A stretch of 64,000 bases of DNA from Pholis gunnellus (lineage: Eukaryota; Chordata; Actinopteri; Perciformes; Pholidae). The stretch covers positions 8,675,468 to 8,739,467 of the forward strand of contig OU342809.1 in NCBI GenBank assembly GCA_910591455.2, given 5' to 3'. The notes under the pieces are model-generated. The model saw only the letters and a program-made list of their open reading frames with translations, was not told the origin of the DNA and searched no databases. This document shows positions 12,601 through 25,489 of the stretch, in pieces. Each line of letters starts with the position of its first letter. The stretch's first letter is position 1. A program made the position numbers and the translations under genes.

Positions 12601-15600
12601 GATCTCCAACTGGCACGAAAGGTTAGGAAAGCCTTATTTAATGTGATACAAATACATAAAAACATGCTCCCTTTTTATGAACTCTCTTTTGTGCTCACAA
12701 TGCTGCTTTTCTCACAATCAGGCATACCATGATCCGATGCTAAAACTCTCCATCATGACAGAGGAGGAACTGGCTCACATATTCGGGGACCTGGATGCAT
12801 ACATCCCCTTACACGAGGGTAAATGACCAACACATATTCTTGGAATTAAACCGCTTTAAAGTTGGCACAGCCAGTTTACTTTTGGCCTCATTGGACAAAA
12901 ATAACCTTTCAGCATATAATTGTGGTCTGGCAGAAATCTGGACTTCTGCACCTCCACTTGGCTCTGTTTTCTTGGGTTAGAAAATCTATCGTGTGACCAG
13001 AGTCTTTGGCCTGTCACAGGTCATTTCAGAGAGAAGACGTTCCTATTGGCTGTTCTACAAATGCAGATGTGCGTGCACGTCCCTTCGGTGAAAGCCTAAT
13101 TCAATGGCGGAATATCCTGCAGGAAAAGTTGCTATACCAGCATTGGGGAAACAAATTGGAGAGAAATTGTTGCTACGGTTAGCAGAAAGCTAAACTATTA
13201 GCAACGTTTTCTCTCCATCCCTCTAATAGTTTTGCCTCCTGCGCGAGGCAATTTTGCCCAATGATGCCAAAAATAAACTGCCTACCCAAGCTTTAAATGA
13301 TGCTTGAAGTGTTTCTGACTGTGTGTGTGCTTTTTTTGTAATAATCTGCAGACTTACTGATGAAACTGACGTTTGGAACTGGCCCCGATGGAACAGTAGC
13401 TCAGATTGGACAGATCGTTATTGACTGGGTGTGTGTTGATCTTCACCGTACACACATTAGCTGCCGATATGATACATTCCAGCATGCAAGAAGATTGTAA
13501 CTTTTTTTGTATCTTTTCAGCTGCCTGGTCTGAACGCTTACAAAGGCTATTGTAGCAACCAGCTCGCGGCCAAAGCCCTGCTGGATCAGAAAAAGCAGGA
13601 CAGGCGGGTCCAGGACTTCCTGCAGCGCTGCCTGGAGTCGCCCTTCAGCAGGAAGCTGGATCTTTGGAGCTTCCTAGACATCCCTCGGTCACGTCTGGTG
13701 AAATACCCACTGCTGCTGCGAGAGATCCTCAAACACACTGCTCCTGATCACCCTGACGTACCCAGTCTGGAGAGAGCTGTATGTTATCCAAATTACATGC
13801 CTTTGCAGTCACAGTGTTCCTTATATTTAGCTGCTATATCTGATAAATAACATATTACGCCATTATTTCACTGATTATGTAGTCTTCTGTGTTTTACCAA
13901 ATAACCAACTGATCGGTCTTTCTTTATTTATGCAGATCACTATAATCCAGGAGATTCTGTCTGATATCAATGTGAGAAAAGGGGAGTCTGATTGTCAGTA
14001 TTATATAGACAAACTGGAGTATCTGGATGATAAGCAGCGGGACCCTCTCATAGACAACTGTAAGACCCTACTTTGTCACGGCGAGCTGCGGAACAAAAGT
14101 GGCTCGGTGAGAATTAGGATTACTCTCCTTATTATGACCACCCACATACATTTAGTCTGTGTTGTATCGTTTTATATTAATGTGTTTCTTCGCAGAGGCT
14201 GCATGTGTTCCTCTTCTGTGAGCTGTTGGTTCTGACCCGACCGGTGACCCGGAACGAGAGGAGCTGCTTCCAGGTGTATCGACAACCCATCCCAGTTCTG
14301 GATTTGGGTCTAGAGGACCTGCAGGATGGAGAGATCCGCATGGGGGGCTCCTTCAGAGGGGCTTTCACCAATGGAGAGAAAGGTGGGTTGAGTTGAGCTC
14401 CACCTGCTGGCGGTTTGTGGCCGAGGCATGTTGCGTCATCTATTAATAAAGTGTTAGATCGTTTCATTTGTCCAGCAAAGATTCTCAACTTTTGTGATTT
14501 CAGCTTCTCAGATGTGAAGATTTGGTGCTTTTCTCTTTGATATCATTGATCATTTGAAACGTTTTGGACAGTTGGTCAGACAGAGCAAATTGGAGACTTT
14601 TGCTGAGGTTTTATGACTTTTTATCAATTAATAGAAATATATAATTCACAGTAATTTAATCCAAACAAACATTAGTTGCTGCCTAAATGTGGAAGTAGGG
14701 TAACAATTAAGCATTTCCCCCCAGGACATACATGCCTCAAGGGCTTTCTTTCAGAAATTGTATATTTATGTCAATCACACATATATTCATCAGCAAAGAA
14801 GAAAAAAAAGGCTTTTCTTAATTTGTGCCCTTTATTTTGTGTATTTTTATTTTTTTTAAACAATATAATAGAACTATATGTTTAACTTTGCACACATTTA
14901 ATCCAGTCAATGTCCCTTAACTGACCATTTGATTAAGATTTATTTTTTGTCACATGCACATCACAGGATCATAAAGATGAGGCATAAACATGTATAAACA
15001 AAAGGTCCTTCTCTAAAACCATGTGGACTTAAATGTAGTGTAAAAACCTGCATGTATGGCTTGTATGGCCACATCCAGTAGACTCAGAGCAACATTATTG
15101 CTCAGAGTCTTGTTTTAGGCCAACTGGTGAATGTGAGTCTGATTAAATAAACAAGATGCTACATAGAGTGAGATGATTAAACCCTGTTGATTCATCACTG
15201 CCAGAGACCTCTTTCAGATTATACATAATCATATGATCAATCCTTAACTAGAGAACCTTTAAGTAAAATGTGCTGCTGATTTGTGCTCTTCAACAATGTG
15301 ATTCAGGAATGGGACTAACAACTAGATGGAAAAATATGTATCGCTGCAGGATCATAGTTTGTAATCCTGATGGCAAGAAATAAACCAAATGTTTTTGGAA
15401 TGACGTACCTTTGTACTAGATTTTTGTATCCCACACTTTGCTGCTTGCTGTTCAGTGGACTGCATCTCTTTTCTTTCTGTGTCCCTCCAGCTAAGAACGT
15501 TTTCCGTGTGAGCTCTCTGGATCCCTCCCACGGCCAGTCCCACACCCTGCATGTCAACGATGTCTACCACAAGCAGCAGTGGCTCAACTGTCTACGCACC

Positions 15601-15822
15601 GCCATGGCCCAACAACAGGGGGCTCTACCCAGAGTTGAGCAGGGAGAAGCTGTCAGAGCAAAGCGTCGCTCCTCCACTATCTCAGTCACCACCTCTGACG
15701 AGGAGACGGACGAGAACTGCCCGCCTGTCTGTGGCCCTAAACTCAGGCCTCAGACGCTCTCCAAAACCAGACTGGACCAGAAGTTACAAGGCTCACTAAA
15801 GAGGAAGGAGACTGGAGTGTAG
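9611..15822 (+). CDS. net1: Rho guanine nucleotide exchange factor NET1 (12 coding exons)
   Basis: Exons: 9611-9750, 11228-11294, 11430-11489, 12060-12167, 12284-12451, 12559-12621, 12722-12818, 13352-13428, 13521-13778, 13936-14106, 14196-14382, 15491-15822 (1,728 nt; 575 residues; human about 596). Dbl-family exchange factor that loads GTP onto RhoA/RhoB and is held in the nucleus until signalling releases it. The basic N-terminus (residues 10-90, with GGKKKQKLRR, KLRRNKK and KRKRKEKE) fits nuclear localisation. A DH domain spans about 180-358, including YHDPMLKLS, FLDIPRSRLVKYPLLLREIL and SPFSRKLDLWSFLDIP. A PH domain spans about 388-500 and ends near KQQWLNCLRTA. The C-terminus KETGV keeps a class I PDZ-ligand pattern. 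NET1 is preferred over paralogue ARHGEF3 because of SPSKNGAVRRFGQTIQ, the WDFSL / KRKRKEKEDDTVSLSSFDLK exons and the tail. The start has A at -3 and G at +4, with an upstream in-frame stop at 9584. A first exon for the short NET1A form was not found. Confidence 0.97.
13020..13300. repeat. Candidate interspersed repeat in net1 intron 7
   Basis: This stretch of the intron contains ttagcagaaagctaaactattagcaacgtt, in which ttagc and gctaa blocks alternate in inverted order, and it is unlike the flanking intron. I suspect a repeat insertion but cannot name a family. Confidence 0.25.
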
Positions 15823-16209
15823 ACATTTAACCCGGCAGCAGGTTCCTCTTAGACACATTTAGGCAACAAGTGTCTCTCAGTGAATTTTCATGCAACCACT
15901 GTTTTTCTGCTTTTACTTCATCACTGTAGCTGCACTGAAAGTCTTTCCAATCGTTTCCGTCCAAATGTATTGTCAAATTCTAAGTCTTTACAAAGTGTAA
16001 TTAGTTTACAACAAAACAAAAAAAACAATGTGTCAGTGTTACTGAAATGTATGTTTATACCTGCTAATTGTGTGTGGAATTAGGGTTTTATGTGTACTTG
16101 CATTTAAACAGCTTTATACCACTTGTAGCTCTTCAAATGTAGTTTCAACATTCCTTCCGGTGTCAACACTTATCGTTTTTTGCTGCACTCAAAATGTCAA
16201 TTAATCTAT

Positions 16210-16215
16210 ATTAAA
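16210..16215 (+). other. Candidate net1 polyadenylation signal (ATTAAA)
   Basis: ATTAAA lies about 390 bases after the net1 stop codon. No canonical AATAAA is evident closer. Other ATTAAA variants occur further downstream, so the true 3' end is uncertain. Confidence 0.35.
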
Positions 16216-16539
16216 GATGTATGTAGCTGTAAGTGCTATCGGTGTCAAGATAAGGGATCAAGGAACTAAGACACTGTGGTGGCCTGAGCTGTTTGTGCAG
16301 GAAGCCTTTTGGGTTTTTTGAGATGAGATACAAGATAATGAGCAGAACATTAAAAAGAACACGGATCATGAATGTGAAGAAGAAGAAAAATGTCTTGGTA
16401 AATCTAGATGTATTTCAGAGAAAAGTTGTTAAATAGAAAAAGATAAAACATTTAGTTTGTACTTTAAAAGACTCCCAGTAGACTGAGAAATTCTGTGTTT
16501 AAAATCAAATACATTTTTACTTTTAGTTCGTACTGCAGC

Positions 16540-16805
16540 TGCCCTTACAAATGACGCACTGTTGCAAGCAGTATGCACTCAGTTGGGACATACTGTTTCA
16601 TCATAACATTGCACCTTGAACTTTTACCTTCTTGCTCATATATCATCTGTGCAGAAGATTGTGGGTCAGAATAACCAGAAAAGCGGGCTTGCCTTCGTGC
16701 AAAATGTGACCCAGATTCAGTCGGACATCCTGGTATTTTAGGCAAACTGCATTTGACATATTGGGTCATGCTATCTTTTTCTGGCATACTAAATAGTGTG
16801 GTAGT
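16540..16805. repeat. Candidate interspersed repeat
   Basis: Contains gcgggcttgccttcgtgcaa, ggacatcctggtatttt, and an end rich in the tokens catactaaatagtgtggtag and tagtatgg. I associate this arrangement with a dispersed fish repeat. No coding content. The family was not determined. Confidence 0.4.
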
Positions 16806-18889
16806 ATGGTTATTATGGGGACAAACATCCGCTCAGTTGTACTTTGACTCAAAGAGTTGGCAGAGCTGTTCAACAGTGTGTCGCAACATTTGTCAAGTAA
16901 ACAGAAGCTGAAAAAAACTTAAGTGTGCTCCTCCTTTTCTCTTAATGTCTTGAAGTCCTACATATCAGTCATGTAGTTCTGTTCATTTCAGACTGATACC
17001 GTTGTAAAGGCCATTTGATATATTGTCTAGAAACATTAAAAACCCATTTTAAAAAAAAACAACCCTCTTACTTATTTAACCTTTAAGTATTTGCAAAAAT
17101 ACATTTAAGTAAACTATATCTGAATGTCTTGTTTTTTAGTTTCTACTCGCTGTAAAGCCGATTATCAACGTTGGATGTGTCAAGAGTGACACGCTAGCAC
17201 TTCAGATAAGAAAAGGAGATCTACTTTATCACACATGACTTCATCAGACTTGCACTTTTGTGCTCAAAATCCATACTGACAACAAAATGACTGCAGAGTT
17301 TCATGAAAATAATTAAAAGCAGTTTAGGAGCTGAAACTGGAAGTGCACAAAGAGGAACTAACTCATGAATTAATTCTGTCCTAACAGACAAATCTCAAAT
17401 TCTCGTGTGTGAACAGCTCTCAGAGGAAAAGAGATAATTATATTTATCTTGTTCACCAGACTGCATTTGGTGGTGCAGGTGTCTGGAGAAAGATCAGGGT
17501 CATGAAGTTAAACTAACATGTCCACAGCAACCTGTGCATTTCAACGTTTCCTTGTACATGAGTTACCTGGCTGTTGCATTTTCCTACTCCTACTCCTTCT
17601 TTTTCTTCTACTTCCTGGTGCCTGCTGGTCCTGCCACAACCGCAGCTGCACACCACACTTACCATTTGAATGAAAGGGCCTCTTCCACATCGTCAGCTGC
17701 TGAACCTGTAGTATTTATAGCTCATTGTGAGCCACCAACAATAACAGCTTCTCAACAACCTTGCTGATAGATAGCGTGTCCCTCAAAAATGTATTTTCTG
17801 CTAAAGTAAGACGCTGTTGGATGAACAATGTACTGCTGCCAAATGCAGTCTTTGAGGATTTAAAAGGTATCAGTTCATGTAAAAAACACCTGGCATTCTT
17901 TTGCGATTGTCCCTGATTATTATTTTTGGTAAGCTTTAGCTCAGTGGTTCCCCAAGGACAATATCTCATGCTGTCCTGATGTGTCTCTTACAAACCTAAC
18001 ACCTGCTTTCCTAGGTGATCATTGGAGACAGCTGGTGGTTCAGGTAGGATCAAATAACAAGCTCAGGAATCTGAAAGTTTTTGGGACTTTCTTTTTTACC
18101 AAATTACGTGAATTCACCACTGTTTGTTTAAAGCATCTTCATGAGATACATATTTAACTTGTGGCCTGCATGACAATTCAAGAACTATTTCATACCTAGT
18201 TTAGCTCCTTTCTATTCTATTTTACCACACTGCTTTTATAAATATCTCTATTTGTTGGCTTCTCTGCTTTCGAGATGATTTGCATCAAGTCGTGCCCTAT
18301 GAAAGCAAAAAACATGTCCTCATTCCTTATACTTACTTATACCTTATACGGACTTCATCCGTAAAACCAAAATGAAAAGCCGGAAATTATATCGTGAGTA
18401 GGAACTACTGTTACAGGTTGTTGTGGTTAGCCCGGTTTAACAGGAAGTAACACCGAGCTAATACTGTTAGCAGCAGTCTAGCGGTCGTGATGTTATCTTG
18501 ACGTTAAAGTACTGGGTTTAACTCCTGTAACCTCGAATTATTCGAGCACATTTGACTTTACATTTGACGTTATGTCCTTATTTGACTATTTTTATTTTTG
18601 TATATGTCCTCTCGAAGTCGTCGTTAGCTGCTAGCTAACGTTTTGCTAGCAATGTACTGCTATGGGTAACGGTAGAGGAAGGAGGGGCTAAAGACAGGAA
18701 ATACGTCATCAGCCTTAAACCATCCGATTATCTAGCAGTTAACGGCTCGACGTTTTCTTATGTTATTTATTCAGTTAACTGTTGAGTTATGTGGATCTTT
18801 AATTCCGTTTGGCTTTATTTCCCAAAATGGTTTTGATGATTTTGTGTATCTTCATGTAGGCTACATTTATTGGCACTGTATTATTTTAG

Positions 18890-19025
18890 TTTAGTTTATT
18901 TTGCACAATTTAAAATAAAAATATACAAACATAACAGATGAATAATATTACAGTGCAGGAAGAGGCAAAAAGCCAACTAGGCTTATTTGAAGCCTCCACC
19001 TATATAATATTAAAATTTCATAATA
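18890..19025. repeat. Candidate 3' fragment of a retroelement
   Basis: The run ttattttgcacaatttaaaa, then cagtgcaggaagaggcaaaa, then agcctccacctatat looks like the tail of a dispersed fish retroposon that I recall appearing many times in teleost assemblies. No reverse transcriptase frame is adjacent. Confidence 0.4.
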
Positions 19026-20204
19026 TTACAGAGAACATAAAATGAATATGCATAAAATATGACTATGTAAAATATTATTGACAAGATGTTTTTACACAAT
19101 ATGAAATATAACAATATCAATACATTACAAACAACGAAATAGAAAGACAATATAATTGTGTCATGAGGACTTGTGGAAATCCTTGCCGGCCTTTACATAT
19201 TTGGCCAAGCTGATTGAATGCAAATTCAGTTTTAAAGCATTCTGGTGGAGGATTACTGCATTCTTTTATATTTTTAAGTGGTGATGTCTGTCTGTTTTTT
19301 TTGGTTATCTTTCATTTGGTTCCAGCTTGTCTGCCCACTCTCAGCATCCAGAGTATGTCTGCCTTGCAAAGAGGATCTCGGCCTTGCTGCTTTGAGGCCT
19401 GATCAGAGAATTTACGGATTTCCTCGCATATTCACCAGTTTTGAAAGACCAAAGGGTTTGTTTCCAGACCTAGTTCTCCCTATTGGTACAGCATTAACTG
19501 GACTTAAATCACTATTCACAGACATTAACCTTATAAAAACCAAAACCCATTTCTCCTAAAAAGAAAATTATAGGGGATATAAAACAGACTAAATGGACCA
19601 CATGGAACACATTTCTGAAAATATTTTCTAAATTCTACTCCTTAGTGCCAAAGATCTGAAATGTTACATATATGTCACATTGGTTTTTCTGAGACAATTA
19701 TGAGTTTAAAGGCCCGATGTGACATATCTGTCCCAACAACATTTTCATATCTTTTTAGACATAAATTAGTTTGATAAACATGGTCAGAGCCGTTAAGATG
19801 TAATGTAGGACGTGTTATCAAAGCATTGAAATTGTTAAATGTGTTGTAACTTACCTTTAGCAACAAAAACAAGCTTTTTGAAATTAGCTAGTTCTGCCAA
19901 ATGTGCTGACCAGCCAGGCAGCCATTTTGGAAGTGATGTCATTGCTACACAAATTAACTCACTGTCACATGACTTTTCCAGGATGTCCAGTGTGTGTCAC
20001 TTAGGGACTTTCCAGGATATTTAAAGTGTCTGTGACAACTGTGTCACATTGGATCCTTATGGTTTCCTCAATCTTTCTGAAACCCATCACGTAGGGTCTT
20101 ATTTACAAAGAGGTGCCCTTAATTGAACTGAATATTTCAGTGTCCATCCTGGAGGTCTCACATTTGAGCTCAAAAGCTCCCAAACGACAAATATTTTATA
20201 ATTA

Positions 20205-20650
20205 AAAGGGCCAGTGTGTAGCAATTCGTGGGGGATCTATTAGCAGATTTATAGAATAGTCATAACTGTTTATTTTAGTGAATAATCCCCTGGAACGAAG
20301 AATCGTGTTTGCGTTAGCTGAAAGTGAGCCCTTCATGTCTACATGGAGCCAGTCCTCTTCACAGAGTCCGCCATATTTCTACCGTAGGCCAGAATGGACA
20401 AACCAACCTCTGGCTCTAGAGAGAGCATTTCATCAAGTTCTTACATTACCTGAAGGCCATTGTAGTTCTCCGACACACTTGTGAAAGATTGCAACCAACT
20501 GAATACCCCTCGACTCACTCCTCCCTTTCAAAAAATGCGGTAATGTGAGCTGCCGAAGGCAAAAAAGAAGTTTGAAAAGTCTGGACTGAATGACCCAATA
20601 ACCATAGTGTAGTTTTGACAAGTGCAACCATTTTAAAGCTGGAGAATTAT
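20205..20650 (+). repeat. Candidate interspersed repeat (gggccagtgtgtagca family)
   Basis: Begins with gggccagtgtgtagcaattc and gggggatctattagcag, continues with gagtccgccatatttctacc and ccagaatggacaaaccaacc, and then ctggctctagagagagc and acctgaaggccattgtag. I recall this order of blocks as a frequent non-coding repeat in percomorph genomes. It carries no long frame of its own. Confidence 0.55.
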
Positions 20651-20871
20651 TTTAAAAATAGCCCTTTAGTGGTCTTTTTATTTACACAAATGTAATAGAA
20701 GTAGAACCATCTGTATTATTTACAAATTTACATTAAAAGTACACAGTTACATTATACATAGTGACATAATCCTAGCAAACTACTTCACGTTCCCTCTGGT
20801 TTCAATTCAGTATCACAAGATCTATGATGAAGTCCCACTTACTTGGCCATGACGAGCAAGCCAAGTTCCTG

Positions 20872-20877
20872 TTTATT
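20872..20877 (-). other. Candidate asb13 polyadenylation signal (AATAAA on minus strand)
   Basis: tttatt on the plus strand reads AATAAA on the minus strand about 690 bases after the asb13 stop codon. A second one lies at 20677-20682. Which is used cannot be told from sequence. Confidence 0.35.
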
Positions 20878-21569
20878 TTAAGCTCCGTGAAGCAATCCTT
20901 TTGATATGATCACTGATTCAAAGTAATGCGACATTGTTCCGTGGCCAAACATTCTGGGAATGCATTGTTTAGGGCCCTATAGGCCCTCTAAGGTGTGGCC
21001 GACGAGGCCTCTGCTCGGGGCGAAGGTGGGCTGAGCTAAGCTAGAAGTTATGCGAGGTCACGTTATCAGACTCCACGTAGTAATACGGAGGCTAAAAGAT
21101 AAAGATAAGAGAGTCTGTACATGCTCACAGACAAATTGATTCATATCACCTGTGTGGGTTTACACTAGTTGTTACGGTTGTTTGTCCTTCACGCAGACCG
21201 TATGGGTGAGACTCATCTACCTCCAGGAGCAGACAGGGGTTTTTTTTGCAGCAAAGGGTTTGAAAGAAAGTAAATGCTGGACTTAACATTAATTTGGTGG
21301 CCTTAAACATAACTGGATGTGTAAGCAGGCAGTTGTTTACCGACAGGTTGGCCCAGAACATCATGATAAGATCATGGTACATGTTTCAACACTGTCAAAT
21401 GTGCCTGGGCAAGCAGTCTGATTATTCAAGCTAAGAAATCGAAGTGTTGTGACATTTGATCTGCGCTGCACTTCTGCTCTTCGCCTCAGCGTCCTGTCAT
21501 ATGACTTTCCGGAGAGGAGATGTCAGCAACGTAACTGGTCTAGAATTAGCCTTCTAAAGAGCTGCGCCT

Positions 21570-23981
21570 TCAGTTTCTCACAGGTGATTCAATTTCAACA
21601 ACTGGAGGTGGCATGTAAGACAGAAAACGTATGATGCGATTGGGCAAGTTCAGTTGGGAAACGACTTCCCGTGCTCTGCTGCCGAGAGTTCCTCTCACAG
21701 CCACTCTGCTGATCTGCTGTAGACTGAGAGGGGTATCTACGGAAGAGGAAACAACAGAGATGAGATGATCTATATATTGACAGTGACGGGATGCTCGCTT
21801 AAAATGAACACACTTACTCTCATAGAACTCGAGGCAGAGATAAGGGGTAGAGCCCGGACTGGTGTAGTGGATGGGTTTTTTGTTCAGGTTATCTCTGGCG
21901 TACACGTTCCCCCCGAACTCCACAAGTAGATCAATCAAGTCAGCGCTCTTGGATTTGGCTGCATGATGAAGGGCCGTCTCATGTAACTTGGCGGCATTCG
22001 CATTTGCCCCTTTTGAGGGAAAAGTAAGAGAAAACTGTATGAAAAAGGAGAAATACTTCTTGTTTGTAGCATTTGTGTTTATAATCAATAACCATTTGAC
22101 CCAGAAGACCAACTTGACCTCACCTGCATTGAGGAGAACTTTGGCGCAGTCATAATGTTTCCTCGCACAGGATACGTGAAGCGGCGTCCCATAGTGGCAG
22201 TCGTGGGCCTCCATGAAAGCTCCTTGATCAATCATGAACTGCACACAATCGGAATTTCCTGTTGGGAGAGACGGGATAAATAAAGTCGGTTTCCCAACAC
22301 TGCTGGGAAATAAATTGCAGGACAGGGAGTCCCATAAAAGTAAGAGAAGTTAATATAGATATGGGCTGAAGTATCTAACACCCAATTCCTGTGGGCTTTA
22401 AAATTAAAAGGTGGCTGCATTTTGTAGTTTCCTTCATAGAGTACAGAAGCTGTTGTTCAGCATGAATAGATTTTGAGTTCCACTTTAAAGCATTCTTCTT
22501 ACTCGTCACTTCAATTTTCAGTGATCCAATTTCTAGGCAACCATAACCAGTCCACTTTTGTCCCATAGGCTTACTGGTAATTATGCAATTGTTTTTTTGC
22601 TAGATCTAAAAAGGCTTTTAATTAATAAGCAAGAGCTCTGGTACTGTATTTGTTTTCCCCATTTCTGCGCTCTCTTCCTGTTTTGCGTTCCAATTCCCTG
22701 CCTCTGGGAGAAATGTCCTATTACAGGAGACTTTTAAAATGTTTTAAACTTGTTTCAACATGTATGAACTTAGCCTTGAGCTAGATGTGTTCCCGGCGCT
22801 ATTCAGTAAGAGCACTGACTCCCTTCATGAAGGTACAGCCTGCCATGATGAATGATTTATTGACTTTTCCAAAGAACATAACTAGTTCCCCCACTTTTCA
22901 CCTGCAGTGACCCGACACAAGCACAGTTTAGAAACTGGTTTGGCAATGGAGGACGACGGAAACAAAGACCTCTGGATAATGGACAGATGCATGACTCAAT
23001 ATACATACATTCCTGTGCGATGTGTAACAAGACGCACCTCCCATGCAAGCCTCATGAAGTGGTGAGAAAGTAAACAGTGGAGGATTAACTGTTGCTCCGT
23101 ACTCCAACAGCAGCTTGACACAGTCAAGGCTACCCGCTGCACAGGCATCACACAGCGGCGTGCTTCCATCTATGTTACGAGCGTCCACCTGGAAGACACG
23201 GAGCCACGATACAGTCAATAAACAAGAGTCCATCGTGCACTGATGAGGGAAGCCATCTCTGACACCATCTCACCTGTGCACCAGCGTCCAGCAGCAGTCT
23301 GACGCATTGGGTCTGTCCCTGTATGCACGCCTCATGCAGGGGGGTGATGGAGTCGATTGCCACAATGTTAACCGCTGCACCGCCCAGGATCAGCTTCTGC
23401 AGCTGGAGGGCCTGGCCCTGTGCAGCGGCCTCGTGCACCGCTGACCGGTCCGTCCAGAATCCAAGACCATGAGCTGCAAATATGTAAAGCCAAACAATAC
23501 TGAGTGTCTGCATGTTGAATTATAATTCAAGTATATTTAGTCATTCCAACCATTTAAATACAGCTGAAATATAACTTTATTTATATTTAGCCTCACGCAC
23601 AAAGTAGAGAAAAATATCCTCAATTAGCTTTTCTTACAATTCCTCAAAAAAATAATAAAGTCACTCATGTACAGCATGATCCAAACCACCATGAGCTACA
23701 GCACTAGTGTATTGGATTGTATTACATTGTAAGGTGTGCGTTACTGGCTCCATTGATCTGTACAATCGCAACGAGCTTACCGTCATGCCTTCACAGCCAC
23801 TTTAAGAGAGCATGTTAGCTCACAATGGCCTAGCTAAACGTGTCACCATGACACCAAAGCTAATGGGAACTCTTGTAGCTACCAGCCATGGATGTACCAG
23901 CCACATCCGGTCATTCGCTCGGCTAAGCTACTTACCGATTTCTCCAAACAAGGACGGTCTGGTCCGAGTGATCTCCATCAT
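21570..23981 (-). CDS. asb13: Ankyrin repeat and SOCS box protein 13 (6 coding exons)
   Basis: Minus-strand exons in order: 23936-23981, 23274-23473, 23038-23188, 22124-22258, 21818-22009, 21570-21736 (891 nt; 296 residues; human 278). ASB proteins are substrate receptors of Cullin-5 ubiquitin ligases: ankyrin repeats bind the target and the SOCS box binds Elongin B/C and Cul5. Six ankyrin units span about residues 21-213, with signatures such as DSITPLHEACIQGQTQCVRL, NIDGSTPLCDACAAGSLDCV, GTPLHVSCARKHYDCAKVLL and ETALHHAAKSKSADLIDLL. The SOCS box is at about 242-283 (TPLSLQQISRVAVR ... LNLPNRIIRFLSYM). The usual BC-box cysteine is Ser251 here. About 13 residues follow the usual LSY end. The start is an ATG-ATG pair, the second with strong context, and the N-terminal exon differs from human. 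All phases close. It lies head-to-head with tasor2, as in human. Confidence 0.96.
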
Positions 23982-23986
23982 TTCAT
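23978..23986 (-). promoter_or_regulatory. Two-codon upstream ORF overlapping the asb13 start
   Basis: On the minus strand ATG-AAA-TGA is followed by TGG, and the main ATG begins at the last A of AAA, so stop and start interlock. If the asb13 leader begins upstream of 23986, this minimal uORF would be read. Effect unknown. Confidence 0.4.
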
Positions 23987-25489
23987 GTTACCGTTTTTCT
24001 TTTCGGTCGACCACGAAGACTTCAGTCCAACATGCTGTTCATTTTGAGGCAAAAGAGTAAAGACTGGAAGGGCTGCATTACCGTAAAACACGCGGGGTGC
24101 TCAGTGTGAGCCGCTGAGGTCCTGTACAAAACAAACAATAGCTATGAACTCTGGGAGATGAAGGCGACTGACTTTTGGAAAATCGAAAGACTTGTTTTCG
24201 ACATTCAAGTAAAACAATTGAATGCCATAAATATACAAAATATATGAATACCAAGAATAAAAAACAAATGTTTATTCCTATTTAACAATGCAGAAAAAAT
24301 TGGGAAAATGTATTTATTTACTAGCTTACCTCCTGGTTCATGGACATCAGAACCACATGAAACTGAGCTTAACATGTTCTACCTATGAGTTAACCAATTC
24401 AGATAATGCGTTTAACTTGCGTAGTGCAGCTAAATATGTTTTGTGTAGCCACAGATGGCCCAGAAACTACTGGAGTCCCCCTTGTTAAACCATCATGTTT
24501 GGGCAGGTACATGCTGTGTTGTGTGGTCTGACAACTCTGAATTTTAGACCCATAATTCTGTGCAAGTGGTATATTAACTTGCCACCACTGAATATATTAA
24601 AAGAGTATGAACCTATCTTATCAATTGCAGCACTTGATTGGTCAGAGAGGTTACCTCTTGTAATAAATGTTTAAAATATAGGTTGTATGTATTTTTTGGC
24701 TTGGCAAGCATGTCAAAGTTCTCCTGGTCCTTCTTGATGTAATCTTTGATGCAAGCATCAATATGAGGCTGTTGTTATGATTATAGTAATGTCTCTCTGC
24801 GGCATTGATACTTTCCTGATGTACATCTGGTAATTCTAGCTCCCTGCCATATAATAATGCTGTCAACATTTGGTTCTAGTTCTGGTCTGGATGTGGCATC
24901 AGTCTGGGTCAAAGAAGAACCAGTTTGCTCTGTTGGTTTAGTTTTGACCATCATCGTAGCGCCCATCCTTTGGCCAAGTAGTGTTTGCAACTGCTGAAAC
25001 AGTGGCGGCTTGTGAGATCCTTTTAGTTTTTATCAAAATATGATGAACAGACTAGAGTGAAGAGATGTTGTAATACCTATAGTGGACTTACCAACACACT
25101 AAATGTTCCTCTGGGTTCAGGGGAATGGAAAATGGGAGAAATGAGGAAACATTCAGAGGCAACACAAAAGCAGTTCATAAAAAAATATTTCCAACATGAC
25201 TCTTTGGGGTTGTTGTACATTTTTTTATTGCAATGCAAAAATAAAAAGGCAAACGGATTGCAAGTCCATGCAATCGCCGGTGCTGAGAAATGAAGCAAAC
25301 GTTGAAGTGCCAAACATTGCAGTTCCTTAAATGTCCACTTGAGGCTGGCTCTGAAAGCAAATCGATCTCCATAGAAGCAGAAATAAACCTCTTTACAGCC
25401 TGGTACAAAAAATAGTTTGGCTCTCTATAGCTATTATCCTCATTCAATGCAACTGAAACTTTTATTTAACTCACCCATGTAAATGATAT

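Larger units (their letters stand above)
15823..21569. other. net1 3' UTR and net1-asb13 intergenic region; no further gene recognised
   Basis: The first several hundred bases are net1 3' UTR. After that I see no supported exon on either strand. Repeat-like blocks lie near 16.54-16.80, 18.89-19.02 and 20.21-20.65 kb. In human this interval holds the intronless CALML5 and CALML3 genes. I searched the open frames here for EF-hand loops and found none. The strand between 21.0 and 21.57 kb should hold asb13 3' UTR. Confidence 0.6.

Noticed and set aside
18384..18406. ATG followed by seven codons and a gtgagt donor, a possible first exon
   Set aside because: No matching downstream exon or family could be found in the following 3 kb, and a match of this size is expected by chance.
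19278..19559. Plus-strand open frame of about 93 codons
   Set aside because: Not recognised, surrounded by repeat-like AT-rich DNA, with no promoter or splice context.
24651..24990. Minus-strand frames that look faintly protein-like (ELPDVHQESINAAERHYY)
   Set aside because: Could be a decayed transposon fragment, but no domain was recognisable and frames are broken.
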